DNA of 7,609 nt from an uncultured Prevotella sp. (GTDB lineage: Bacteria; Bacteroidota; Bacteroidia; Bacteroidales; Bacteroidaceae), in the NCBI GenBank assembly GCA_945827565.1, contig CALZNR010000055.1:1-7609 (forward strand), written 5' to 3'. Made by a program: the position numbers and the translations under genes. This document shows positions 1-7,423 of this stretch, in pieces; within the stretch, counting starts at the first letter, position 1, and each line of letters starts with the position of its first letter. The notes under the pieces were generated by a model, which worked only from the letters and a program-made list of their open reading frames with translations, was not told the origin of the DNA and did no database searches.

Positions 1-736
1 CCTCGTCAGACTTGCTCTGCAGCAGCATGTCGGCATATTTGATGGCATCATCATAGTCGTGGTTCCACAGACACACGTCAGACATCAGTGCGTAGAGTGC
101 CCACACGGTGGCACGTCCCTTGGTTTCCCAAGTGGTGTCGAAACTTGTCTTTGCAGCACCAAGCGAGATGGCTGTATTCAGGTCTTGCTTGATTTGTGCT
201 ATGATGGCTGCCTCGCTGCTCTTCTCCACGTAGTAGTTTGCCTCATCGGTTTCAAAAGGCTCGGTGAGCAGAGGAGCGTCTCTCCAGTTCTTTACAATAT
301 AGAAGTAGGCAAGGGCACGGAGGAAATATGCCTCACACAGGTGCGAGTTTACCTCCGATTCACGGTAAGTCTCATCGTTGCCTTGTGCCTTTCTCACGTT
401 CTTGATCACACCGTTGGCATCGGCAATGATTTTGTAGAACACCTTCCAGTCGGTGTAACTTCCAGAGGTGGATTTGAGTTGGAACTTCTCCAAATCGCTG
501 CTGGAATTTCTATAGATACATCCCGCCCTTAATTCTCCAAGTGGAAGCAGGTGGGTGGTGATTGCTTCACGCAGGTTATAGTAACCTGAGAAGAGTGCCG
601 ACTCTACATCGCTCTTGCTGCTCCACATCTTCTCTGTGGGCAGCGAGTTCTCGGGATTGATGTCCAGATAGTCGTTGCACGATGCCAAGGTCAGTGCAGC
701 CGCGGCTGTTATGAGGATTGTCTTTATATTTTTCAT
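1..736 (-). CDS. SusD-like outer-membrane lipoprotein, N-terminal part (cut by window edge)
   Basis: This is the first 245 codons of a SusD/RagB-family nutrient-binding lipoprotein; the 3' end lies beyond base 1. I translated it by hand from the ATG at 736-734. The N-terminus MKNIKTILITAAAALTLASC is a lipoprotein signal with the lipidated Cys at residue 20, followed by NDYLD, the usual start of mature SusD proteins. Residues about 132-157 (HLCEAYFLRALAYFYIVKNW, then RDAPLL) match the conserved helix and the GDVPL-type turn of the SusD-like N-terminal domain. Residues 207-239 (GRATVWALYALMSDVCLW and onward) are the TPR-like helix pair. Family members are about 500-600 residues, so roughly half is visible. 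SusD proteins sit on the cell surface and close over the SusC barrel to capture ligand. The start is 47 bp after the SusC stop, with an A-rich upstream stretch and no Shine-Dalgarno site. The substrate cannot be told from this half. Confidence 0.95.
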   Translation of the reverse strand, partial: MKNIKTILITAAAALTLASCNDYLDINPENSLPTEKMWSSKSDVESALFSGYYNLREAITTHLLPLGELRAGCIYRNSSSDLEKFQLKSTSGSYTDWKVFYKIIADANGVIKNVRKAQGNDETYRESEVNSHLCEAYFLRALAYFYIVKNWRDAPLLTEPFETDEANYYVEKSSEAAIIAQIKQDLNTAISLGAAKTSFDTTWETKGRATVWALYALMSDVCLWNHDYDDAIKYADMLLQSKSDE

Positions 737-783
737 ACGTTTCAATTCTTCTTAAATGGTTCGTATTTGCGTGGCTGCCATGA

Positions 784-3700
784 TTAGAAGTTCACTGTTA
801 CTCCCATTGAGAAACGGCGGCTACGTGGGGTCTGTGAGTTGTCCACAGCCAAGTCGGTCACCTTGGAAGGCAGGTTCACCTCGGGGTCTTGTCCCTTGTA
901 GTTGGTGATGGTGAACAGGTCATAACCTGTGATGAACACGTTGGCAGAGGTCAAGCCGATATGCTTGCAGAATGCCTTGGGCAGGTTGTAGCTCAGTGAC
1001 AGCGTCTTGAGGCGCAGGAAAGAGCAGTCTTCCACAAAGCGGTCGCTTCCCAGATAGTTGTAACCATAGTTGTACAGGGCGCGTGGTATGTCGGTGTCGT
1101 CGCCTTCATTACGCCAGCGGCGCAGCACTGCTGTAGATTGGTTGTCTCTGTTGTACATGGCTTCAGCATTCATACGCGCCTGGTTCACAATTTTCTGTCC
1201 CAAGCGGTAGTGCATAAACACTGTCAGGCTCCAGTCTTTATATCTCAGGTTAAAGCCGCCACCACCACTGAGCATGGGGTTGCAGTTGCCGAGATACACG
1301 ATATCGTTCTTGTCAATCTTGCCGTCTTTGTTAACGTCCTCGTATTTGGCATCGCCGGGATAGCACTGCTTGTCGAGGTTAGACATGACGATGGGTTTGC
1401 TCTGCAGGTCGTACATGATATTGCCGTCGGCATCCTTGGCATAGGTGTCTTCTGTGTTCTGATACACACCGAGGTAGCGGTAGCCGAAGAAAGAGCCCAC
1501 TGCTGTTCCCGATACGATACGGGTGGCATACTCACCGTTCTTGGCAGAGTAGTTCTCTTCGCTGTAGCCGGGCATCTCAATAATCTCGTTCACGTTGCGA
1601 CTGATGTTAAAGTTCACCTTCAACTGCCAGTTCTTGGTTTTCAAAGCCTGCCAGTCTGCTCTGAACTCTATACCCTTGTTGCGCAGTGCACCAGCGTTGT
1701 AATATGCCAGATAGTTGTTTGAGAAACCTGTGTAAGAAGGAATGTAATACTTCTTCTGCAACAGGTCGGTGGTCTTTTTGTTGTAGTAGTCAAACGAACC
1801 TGTGAGTACACCATCCCAGAGATTGAAGTCAAAACCAAGGTTCCACTCTGCTGAGCGCTCCCACTTCAGTTTGTTCAGTTGCATGGATGATGCGGTCACG
1901 GCGTTGCCGTCCATGTAAGAACCCTGTGACACGTAGGTTCCTACGTAGGGTGAGGTGCCGCTTGGGGTGTTACCGCTCTCACCGTAGCTGACACGGAACT
2001 TCAGTTCTGTCAGCACTTTCTTCGACCAGTTCATAAAGGGCTCGTCGGCAAACTGCCATGACACACCCACGGCGGGGAACAGTCCCCAACGGTTGTCTCT
2101 GCCAATGCTCGAGTTTCCTTCGTAGTTCAGTGTTCCGTTCACGGTGTATCTGTCCATGAAGGTATAGACGATGCTTCCGATTCCAGAGAGCTTGCGCACT
2201 TCAGAGATACCCGAACCCTGTGACAGCAGGGCACCAGTGCCTGATGCAGGGTCGGCCAATGAAGAAGAACCCACGTTATACCTTACGGCTGCAGAGCTGG
2301 AGCTGCGGCTCTGTGAGGTGCGCCACAGGGCAGTGGCTGTGAGTTGGTGCATCTTGTCGTTCCACTCATTATTATACATGGCCTTGATTTCGCTCTGCAG
2401 TGAGAAGTTGTTAGAGTAGTTGTTCTCTGCACGGTTGGCAAAGATGTTGGCAGGATAGATCACACCGCTGATGGCGTATGTGTTGGTGCTTCCTGCACTG
2501 ATACCTGTTGCCCCTTGTGGCAGGAATGATTCAGTGCGCTGTGTCTTGTATTTCATTGACACATATCCGTTCACCTGCAAGTGTGAGGTGGGATAGATAC
2601 GTGCCCTCACGGTCATCTTCTGTTCGCGTGTGCGCAGGTTGTTGTAGCTGTCTTCTGCCATGATGATAGGATGGAAGTTGGCATCCTTTCCGTTGAAAGC
2701 ACCCTGGAAGTCATCCTCCTGACGGGTGAAGTAGATGTCGGTCATGGCACCTGTGGCATCATCAATGTAGTAAGGGCTTTTGTTTGGCATCTTGCGCATG
2801 GCTTCTGCACGCAGCTTGTCTGTCCATGGAGCTTTCTTCTTAGAGTCAGAGAAGGTGTATTCTGCTTCCACCACAAACTTCTCAGAGAAGCGGTAGCCTA
2901 CGTTCAAACTGGTGTTCAAACGGGTCAGTCCTGTGCCCTTGGTTGTACCGCCCTCATTCAGATATGAGAGAGAGTATCTGTAGGTGGCTTTCTCACCACC
3001 ACCCGACATAGAGAAACTGTTGTCGGTGGTAAAGGCATTCTTTGTGAGTGATGAGAGCCAGTCCACATCCTGGTTGTATTCGTCAAAATAGCGCCAGTTG
3101 GGGTCGTAGCCAATTTCCGGTTGGTCGAACAGGTACTCCAACAGTCCTCCTGATGAGTTCAAACCCTGTGCGTTGGCAGCGTTCCAGATAGCATCCTGCA
3201 TATAAGCCACGTAGTCGTTACCGCTCAGCATGGGCATTGATTTGGGCTCAATCTTGTAGGAGTTCTTGGTAGAGAACGAGAAGCGTGTTTTGCCCATGGC
3301 TCCTTTCTTGGTGGTGATGAGCAGCACACCGTTGGCACCGGCAGTACCATACACGGCGGTAGAGGCTGCATCCTTGAGCACCTCGATGCTCTCGATGTCG
3401 TTGGGGTTGAGCGACAACATCTGCGCAAAATCTTCCTGGTTGGCAGTGTTGAAGTCAAAAGAGTCGTCAATATCGGTAGAGTAGGGCACTCCGTTGATCA
3501 CGATGAGCGGGTCGGCATTGCTGTTCAGGGTGGCAGTACCACGGATGCGGATGTTGCTCTTGGCACCGGGGTCGCCAGCTGCCACGATATCCACACCACC
3601 GAGTTGTCCCTGCAGGGCCTCTTCTATAGATGTAACGGGCTGCACGGCGGCAATGTCGTCCATGTTGATTTTCTGGGTAGCGAATGACATCTGGCGGTCG

Positions 3701-4086
3701 GTAACACCCATTTCGTTTCTGCTACCTCTCTTACCTTTCACAGTCACCTCTTTGATTTGGGTGGCACCGCTCTCCATCTTCACGTTCAGAGTGGTTTGTC
3801 CGGTATATTTGAAGCTCTTGGTCTTCATACCGATGTATGAGAACACCAGAGTGAGCTGTCCCTTCTCGTTGGTGGGCACCTTGAGCGAGTAGTTACCGTT
3901 GAAGTCGGTCACCACACCTGCGATGATACGTTTCTGAGCATTTTGGAACGTCACGTTCACTCCGATACAGGGCTCTGCCTGTCCGCCGAAGTCTTCGGTC
4001 ACCGTTCCGCTGACTGTCTTCTGTGCCATGGCTTGTGTGGTGAGGCACAGTAGCAGCGCAATCATTATATTTCTAATTTTCTCCAT
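784..4086 (-). CDS. SusC/RagA-family TonB-dependent outer-membrane receptor
   Basis: This encodes an intact 1100-residue SusC-type transporter that imports a ligand across the outer membrane using TonB energy, paired with the SusD protein downstream. Residues 1-21 are a signal peptide ending AMA before Q22. Residues about 24-107 form the carboxypeptidase-regulatory-like beta-sandwich typical of SusC (SGTVTE, then VVTDFNGNYSL and FSYIGMKTK). A TonB-box-like stretch EVTVKG follows at 113-118. The plug domain spans about 140-262 and contains the SusC signature NPNDIESIEVLKDAASTAVY at 227-246, followed by GTAGANGVLLITTKKG. The rest is the beta-barrel, ending in VTVNF with the terminal Phe expected for barrel assembly. 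Near residues 915-927 there is an Asp-rich DVNKDGKIDKND loop, common in SusC proteins and reminiscent of calcium-binding loops. It starts 25 bp after the FAS1 gene. Length and domain order are normal, with no frameshift. The transported substrate is unknown. Confidence 0.97.
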   Translation of the reverse strand: MEKIRNIMIALLLCLTTQAMAQKTVSGTVTEDFGGQAEPCIGVNVTFQNAQKRIIAGVVTDFNGNYSLKVPTNEKGQLTLVFSYIGMKTKSFKYTGQTTLNVKMESGATQIKEVTVKGKRGSRNEMGVTDRQMSFATQKINMDDIAAVQPVTSIEEALQGQLGGVDIVAAGDPGAKSNIRIRGTATLNSNADPLIVINGVPYSTDIDDSFDFNTANQEDFAQMLSLNPNDIESIEVLKDAASTAVYGTAGANGVLLITTKKGAMGKTRFSFSTKNSYKIEPKSMPMLSGNDYVAYMQDAIWNAANAQGLNSSGGLLEYLFDQPEIGYDPNWRYFDEYNQDVDWLSSLTKNAFTTDNSFSMSGGGEKATYRYSLSYLNEGGTTKGTGLTRLNTSLNVGYRFSEKFVVEAEYTFSDSKKKAPWTDKLRAEAMRKMPNKSPYYIDDATGAMTDIYFTRQEDDFQGAFNGKDANFHPIIMAEDSYNNLRTREQKMTVRARIYPTSHLQVNGYVSMKYKTQRTESFLPQGATGISAGSTNTYAISGVIYPANIFANRAENNYSNNFSLQSEIKAMYNNEWNDKMHQLTATALWRTSQSRSSSSAAVRYNVGSSSLADPASGTGALLSQGSGISEVRKLSGIGSIVYTFMDRYTVNGTLNYEGNSSIGRDNRWGLFPAVGVSWQFADEPFMNWSKKVLTELKFRVSYGESGNTPSGTSPYVGTYVSQGSYMDGNAVTASSMQLNKLKWERSAEWNLGFDFNLWDGVLTGSFDYYNKKTTDLLQKKYYIPSYTGFSNNYLAYYNAGALRNKGIEFRADWQALKTKNWQLKVNFNISRNVNEIIEMPGYSEENYSAKNGEYATRIVSGTAVGSFFGYRYLGVYQNTEDTYAKDADGNIMYDLQSKPIVMSNLDKQCYPGDAKYEDVNKDGKIDKNDIVYLGNCNPMLSGGGGFNLRYKDWSLTVFMHYRLGQKIVNQARMNAEAMYNRDNQSTAVLRRWRNEGDDTDIPRALYNYGYNYLGSDRFVEDCSFLRLKTLSLSYNLPKAFCKHIGLTSANVFITGYDLFTITNYKGQDPEVNLPSKVTDLAVDNSQTPRSRRFSMGVTVNF

Positions 4087-4111
4087 TTCAGTATTTTATC
4101 TAAGGTTTTAC

Positions 4112-6472
4112 TTAAAACACATCCTTTAACAGTTGCACAGGACCGTCCTCAAAGATAAAGGGCAGGAAGTCGTAACTGCCATCCACCTTCACTCGATCTC
4201 CTTCTTTGCCTGTGGTATAGTCGGTCAGGGTCACCTCAAGCGTTTTTTCAGGGGTCTCGTAGATGTTGATCTTTGATGCGGTGACGTTGCCCGTAGCGAA
4301 GTCCAGGGTTTGGCGATAGGTAATCAATCCCTTGTCGCTTGTAGCTTTGGTGTTTTCGCCCCAGCCCACGTAGGGATACTCGTTAATGCTTGCAGTGCTC
4401 AGAGGCACAAAGTAGTTCTTCACGTAGTTGGTGAGTGCCTCGCTGTCTGTAATGGTGATGTTTTCAAAGAAGGTGTCGCTACCCACGGTGGCTCCACTTG
4501 CTTCTACGCCAGGTACACGTTTATCCACGATAGCCTTTTCCAAAGCCTCTGTGGTGGGTATCAGCATCAGGCAGTTTTCCAGCATGAAGTTTATCTTGCC
4601 GGCGCTGTTGTTGGTCAGTTCTGCCTTGATCAGCAGGTTAATCCATCCGTAGAACTCTGTGGTGACATCGTTCCTGTTAGAAATCATCAGGCTCACCATC
4701 TTGGTCTCCAGTTCGGTAGAGTAGTCTCCGGGCAACAGCAGGTTGTCGTAAGAGTAGGCGTTACCGTTGCTCCATCCGTTTTCGTTGTTCAGATATTTCA
4801 GAGCTGCAAACGGTGCCCATATCTGGTCGTCGGTGGCGGTGTTGGCAGCATACTTCAGTCTCTTGTTGTGCTGGATGCTGTTGGTCAGTTTGCCGTCTTT
4901 TACATATATATATATCTTGTTCCTGTCAGAGAGGGTGGGCAATACCTTCACTCCGGTTTTTGGCAGGGCTGTCACGTCGTCTATAGGACTTGACACGTGC
5001 GACAGGATATAGTTGGTCATCGTGGTCTTCGACATACCCTTGGGGGCAGCATTGGAAATAAGAACACCGTCTTTGCGCTCAATACCCTGTGCATTGTACA
5101 TCTGCTCGTTGGTGGGGTAGAGCATCACATACTTCACGGCATCCTGTATCAGTGTGGCAGCCATGCTCGAACCGCTGAGCATCTCGTTGAAGTTGGTATA
5201 GTCCTTGTACTGGAAGGCTGGACCCGTTACGGCACGGAACTTGGCGGGCGGGGTGAGTTCTGTACATCCATAGACCACACCGTTGGAGCAAATCATACGG
5301 TTGCTTGCAGGCACCTTGTCAGGATCAAAGCTGATTACCTCATCGTCGATGTTCTTGATTTTTCCGTTCTTGATTTCTCCCGGGAATGCGATATTGGCGG
5401 GATATACGCAGTTGCGCATCAACTCCTGCATAGTCACAGAGTCGATATCTTCGATGCTGGTGTAGCCACCCTGTCCCCAGTAATCATTGAAGAAGTTTTG
5501 GAATGCCTCGTCGGTAGGTGCAAAGATGGAATAGGCAGTACTTGCCAATCTGCCCACGCTCATGTAGCTCATCACATCGCCCCATTCGCTGTCGATGTTC
5601 ACCAACGGCGACTTGTGGTAGTGGTGGTAGAGCGTGTCTGAACTACCTGTCTCAATGGTCACCTCTGCATCAGCCTCGTAGTACTCGCTGTTGTCGTACA
5701 GACTGAGGATGCGGGTGAAGTTGCCCTTTGCTTTCAGTTCCTGATAGATGGTGTTCATGGGCTTTAGCACTCGGTCTATCTTGTAGATATAGCCGTTGCG
5801 TCCTATCTTGGCATACTCTGTAACGGCTGCGTTTGCCACGTTAAAGCCTCCTTCGCCCTTCCATCCTGTCTGTGGAAAGAAGTATTCGTAGTTCTCCTTG
5901 GCATCAATGCCTTTGGTTTGGAACATCCTGTGTGAGAATACTGGCAGCATCTGCTCGTTGTGATACACCTTCACGTCTTTCTGCCTTGTCTTGTCAAAGG
6001 CAGTGGAGATGGGTGCCTGACTGTGTGTGCGGAATTTGTAATACAGTCCTGCGTTGATGTTCTTCTCATCCTCTGTGGCTCCATCGCCCTCAAGGGGTCG
6101 GAAGTTGATGAGCTTGTCTTTGTCGAAGGCGTAATAAAGAATGTGGTAGCCAATCAACTTCTTCAACTCGCCAATTTCCACCTGACTGATGTCGGTGGTG
6201 TGGTAATTCTCTTGCAGATAAGCGGTCATTGCCTCATCGTTGGGTGCCATGACAGTAACGATAGACTTACCGTTCATCACAGCCTCCCAGCCCGACAGTT
6301 GAACGCCTTTCAGGAAGATGCTGTAGTTGCCCTCATCTTGCAGCTCTTGATATATAGAACCGCCCATCCAACTTGGAGCGTCGTAGTAATCGTCCAAGTC
6401 AGAGCATGAAGACAGCAGAGAAGAAAACAAAAGGACTCCAATTGTTTTTCTTACGAATGTTGTTCTTTTCAT
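4112..6472 (-). CDS. Surface lipoprotein with four tandem fasciclin (FAS1) domains
   Basis: This is a 786-residue FAS1-repeat lipoprotein, the first gene of the operon. Residues 1-23 are a lipoprotein signal ending LLSSC (Cys23), followed by SDLDD. An acidic stretch just after the Cys resembles Bacteroidota surface-export signals, so display on the outer face is likely. I read four FAS1 repeats. Repeat 1 is about 38-239, with H1 motif IVTVMAPNDEAM at 71-82 and H2 NGYIYKIDRVLKP at 227-239. Repeat 2 is about 240-409, with YSIFAPTDEAF at 314-324 and SNGVVYGCTELTPPA at 396-410. Repeat 3 is about 425-585 (VMLYPTNEQM at 449-458, then SNGNAYSYDNLLLPG at 568-582). Repeat 4 is about 588-786 (LMLIPTTEAL at 635-644, then LTNYVKNYFVP at 680-690). 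The last two are more divergent. FAS1 domains are known as adhesion or ligand-binding modules. In SusCD operons their role is unsettled; here a binding or matrix-anchoring accessory to the SusCD complex is inference. The ATG at 6472 gives the best signal peptide. Confidence 0.9.
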   Translation of the reverse strand: MKRTTFVRKTIGVLLFSSLLSSCSDLDDYYDAPSWMGGSIYQELQDEGNYSIFLKGVQLSGWEAVMNGKSIVTVMAPNDEAMTAYLQENYHTTDISQVEIGELKKLIGYHILYYAFDKDKLINFRPLEGDGATEDEKNINAGLYYKFRTHSQAPISTAFDKTRQKDVKVYHNEQMLPVFSHRMFQTKGIDAKENYEYFFPQTGWKGEGGFNVANAAVTEYAKIGRNGYIYKIDRVLKPMNTIYQELKAKGNFTRILSLYDNSEYYEADAEVTIETGSSDTLYHHYHKSPLVNIDSEWGDVMSYMSVGRLASTAYSIFAPTDEAFQNFFNDYWGQGGYTSIEDIDSVTMQELMRNCVYPANIAFPGEIKNGKIKNIDDEVISFDPDKVPASNRMICSNGVVYGCTELTPPAKFRAVTGPAFQYKDYTNFNEMLSGSSMAATLIQDAVKYVMLYPTNEQMYNAQGIERKDGVLISNAAPKGMSKTTMTNYILSHVSSPIDDVTALPKTGVKVLPTLSDRNKIYIYVKDGKLTNSIQHNKRLKYAANTATDDQIWAPFAALKYLNNENGWSNGNAYSYDNLLLPGDYSTELETKMVSLMISNRNDVTTEFYGWINLLIKAELTNNSAGKINFMLENCLMLIPTTEALEKAIVDKRVPGVEASGATVGSDTFFENITITDSEALTNYVKNYFVPLSTASINEYPYVGWGENTKATSDKGLITYRQTLDFATGNVTASKINIYETPEKTLEVTLTDYTTGKEGDRVKVDGSYDFLPFIFEDGPVQLLKDVF

Positions 6473-6668
6473 ATTCTCGTTTTAGTTAGTATTTTCTCTT
6501 TCAGGCACTTATGTGCTTTATGTGGTTTGTTTTTGTAGTTCCTGTCCAGGTTGGTAGTTATGCGTGCAGGCTCCCATTGTGCCTTTTCACTTGTTCCTGC
6601 CGCATGGGTGTTTAGGCGGCGTCTCTGTGCAATGCGCGCACTGTCCCCTTGAACGCAGGGCAAGTTAA
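6473..6668 (-). other. Probable 5' leader of the FAS1-SusC-SusD operon
   Basis: If the -7 box at 6682-6675 is used, transcription starts near 6668 and leaves about 195 nt before the FAS1 start codon. This stretch is visibly richer in G and C than the AT-rich DNA upstream. On the minus strand it contains short self-complementary words: CCCT/AGGG near its 5' end, GTGC/GCAC around the TGCGCGCA palindrome, CCTG/CAGG mid-leader, and GCAC-ATAA-GTGC at 6516-6505, about 32 nt before the ATG. No known riboswitch or T-box signature was recognised. The last 15 or so bases before the ATG are A-rich (AAAACGAGAAT) with no Shine-Dalgarno sequence, which is normal for Bacteroidota. Confidence 0.45.
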
Positions 6669-6674
6669 TCTATG

Positions 6675-6705
6675 CAAAGTTATATTATTCTTTTCATAAA
6701 TTAAA
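6675..6705 (-). promoter_or_regulatory. Bacteroidota-type promoter for the FAS1-SusC-SusD operon
   Basis: On the minus strand TAACTTTG (6682-6675) is an exact match to the Bacteroidota -7 consensus TAnnTTTG. At 19 bp upstream lies TTTA (6705-6702), a one-base-off match to the -33 TTTG element. The spacing is in the usual range. The surrounding DNA is AT-rich, as expected. Its position upstream of the first gene, with no other strong box nearer the start codon, makes it the best candidate for the operon. The weak -33 could mean that an activator such as an ECF sigma factor is involved, but no regulator gene is visible. Confidence 0.6.
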
Positions 6706-6933
6706 GGTTTAGCCGTAATAATTGTTATTTTTAACATCTTTGCTATTTGCACCGTAATTTCTGCCGATGTGTGCGTCGTTCCATCAGTTTCAAGGCGCCC
6801 TTACCCCAAATTACGCTGCAAATTTACTCCATTCTTTTGGATAGAAGGTGTAAATTTTAGCGAATATAAGTGGAAAAAATGTTTAATTCAGGTCGTTGCT
6901 TGGAGTTATTGATGATGATTGCTGTATTTTTTT
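6683..6933. other. AT-rich intergenic DNA upstream of the operon promoter
   Basis: No gene is seen in this stretch. Apart from the -33 part of the promoter at its left end, the only site worth noting is a second -7-like word on the minus strand, TAAATTTG at 6826-6819, which lacks a TTTG at the proper -33 distance and is therefore a weak alternative promoter. A run of seven T (6927-6933) ends the stretch but has no hairpin before it. Confidence 0.4.
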
Positions 6934-7024
6934 AGACACGGCCTTGACAAGGCTTTCACAAAGACACGGCTGGGTTGCACTCCCAGTTGCTGCGCTCCTG
7001 AGCCGTGTCTATACACCAGTATAG
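6934..7024. repeat. Cluster of small hairpins built on repeated agacacggc words
   Basis: The word agacacggc occurs directly at 6934-6942 and 6962-6970. The second copy, extended to agacacggct (6962-6971), pairs perfectly with agccgtgtct (7001-7010), giving a 10-bp stem around 29 bases. Inside that loop CTGGG (6970-6974) can alternatively pair with CCCAG (6982-6986). Between the two direct copies GCCTT-GAC-AAGGC (6941-6953) forms a 5-bp hairpin. Immediately after the big stem CTATAC-ACCA-GTATAG (7009-7024) forms a 6-bp stem with a 4-base loop. No T-run follows on either strand, so this does not look like an intrinsic terminator. It resembles a dispersed palindromic intergenic repeat; family identity is unknown. 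Confidence 0.6.
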
Positions 7025-7074
7025 CAGTTTGCTAAACAAGCCCACGTGTATGCGCAGCCCTGGCGTATCTTTGT

Positions 7075-7268
7075 AGGTGGGTTCTATAAATTCGCTTTGT
7101 CAGATTTTGGAATTATTTTCGAGGTTAAATTGTAAGTTGAAGAGGGAGCGTAGCGAGCTACGTGACCGAGTTAACTTACAATTTGAGCCGAAAAGAACCC
7201 AAAAGATGGCAAAACATCACCCCACAATTATTAAACCTTTTGACGGTGGGAATTTATAGAACCCACCT
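7075..7268. mobile_element. MITE-like nested palindromic element with 19-bp terminal inverted repeats
   Basis: The left end AGGTGGGTTCTATAAATTC (7075-7093) is the perfect reverse complement of 7250-7268. Allowing two T/G-type mismatches, the arms extend to 7070-7093 and 7250-7273. Nested inside is a second perfect pair, AAATTGTAAGTT (7127-7138) with 7173-7184, and at its tip CGTAGC (7149-7154) with GCTACG (7157-7162). TTTTGG (7105-7110)/CCAAAA (7199-7204) and TTTTCG (7116-7121)/CGAAAA (7189-7194) are centred on the same point near 7155. The right arm carries about 32 extra bases, shifting the outer centre to about 7171. Small size, terminal inverted repeats and absence of a credible gene fit a non-autonomous element; no convincing target-site duplication was seen. 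A non-mobile long-hairpin repeat is the alternative. Confidence 0.6.
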
Positions 7269-7423
7269 GTAAAAGCCCTGCCAGTTAGTGTCTGAAATAA
7301 ACATGTAAGAATTCCCAAAAAGTATTCATCCGTGCCAATTCTTTAATTGTGAAGCTAAGTTAAATTTAGATGCCTAATTTTAACATTTAGAAGTCGAAAG
7401 AAAGGCTGATTTGAGGTTGTTTT
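7269..7423. other. AT-rich spacer without a recognisable gene
   Basis: Nothing codes convincingly here. Minor symmetry only: CAATT-CTTT-AATTG at 7337-7350, and an 11-bp inverted repeat with one mismatch at 7359-7369/7374-7384 around a 4-base loop. Neither is followed by a T-run. The stretch lies between the palindromic element and the operator-like palindrome. Confidence 0.4.

Noticed and set aside
59..532. Plus-strand open frame of 157 codons
   Set aside because: It lies opposite the SusD-like gene, whose translation matches conserved family motifs; the plus frame matches nothing.
1138..3892. Several open frames on both strands inside the SusC gene
   Set aside because: All are shadows of an intact, family-typical SusC reading frame.
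4310..5641. Long plus-strand open frames (about 227 and 214 codons) opposite the FAS1 gene
   Set aside because: They are antisense to a gene with clear FAS1 domains, show no recognisable domain, and have low-complexity Val/His/Cys-rich composition typical of antisense frames.
6819..6826. Second minus-strand -7-like word TAAATTTG
   Set aside because: There is no -33 element at 19-21 bp and a better box lies nearer the operon; kept only as a weak alternative.
6927..6933. Run of seven T as a possible terminator
   Set aside because: No hairpin precedes it on the plus strand; on the minus strand it is a run of A after the hairpin cluster, so it does not fit an intrinsic terminator.
7066..7073. 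Plus-strand TATCTTTG matching the -7 consensus
   Set aside because: No TTG/TTTG at the -33 position and no gene follows; it abuts the palindromic element by chance as far as can be seen.
7077..7259. Plus-strand 60-codon frame inside the palindromic element
   Set aside because: It begins and ends within the inverted repeats, runs through the hairpin, and has no protein-like pattern.
7359..7384. AT-rich 11-bp inverted repeat with one mismatch
   Set aside because: It is composed almost only of A and T and has no following T-run or promoter context; likely chance in AT-rich DNA.
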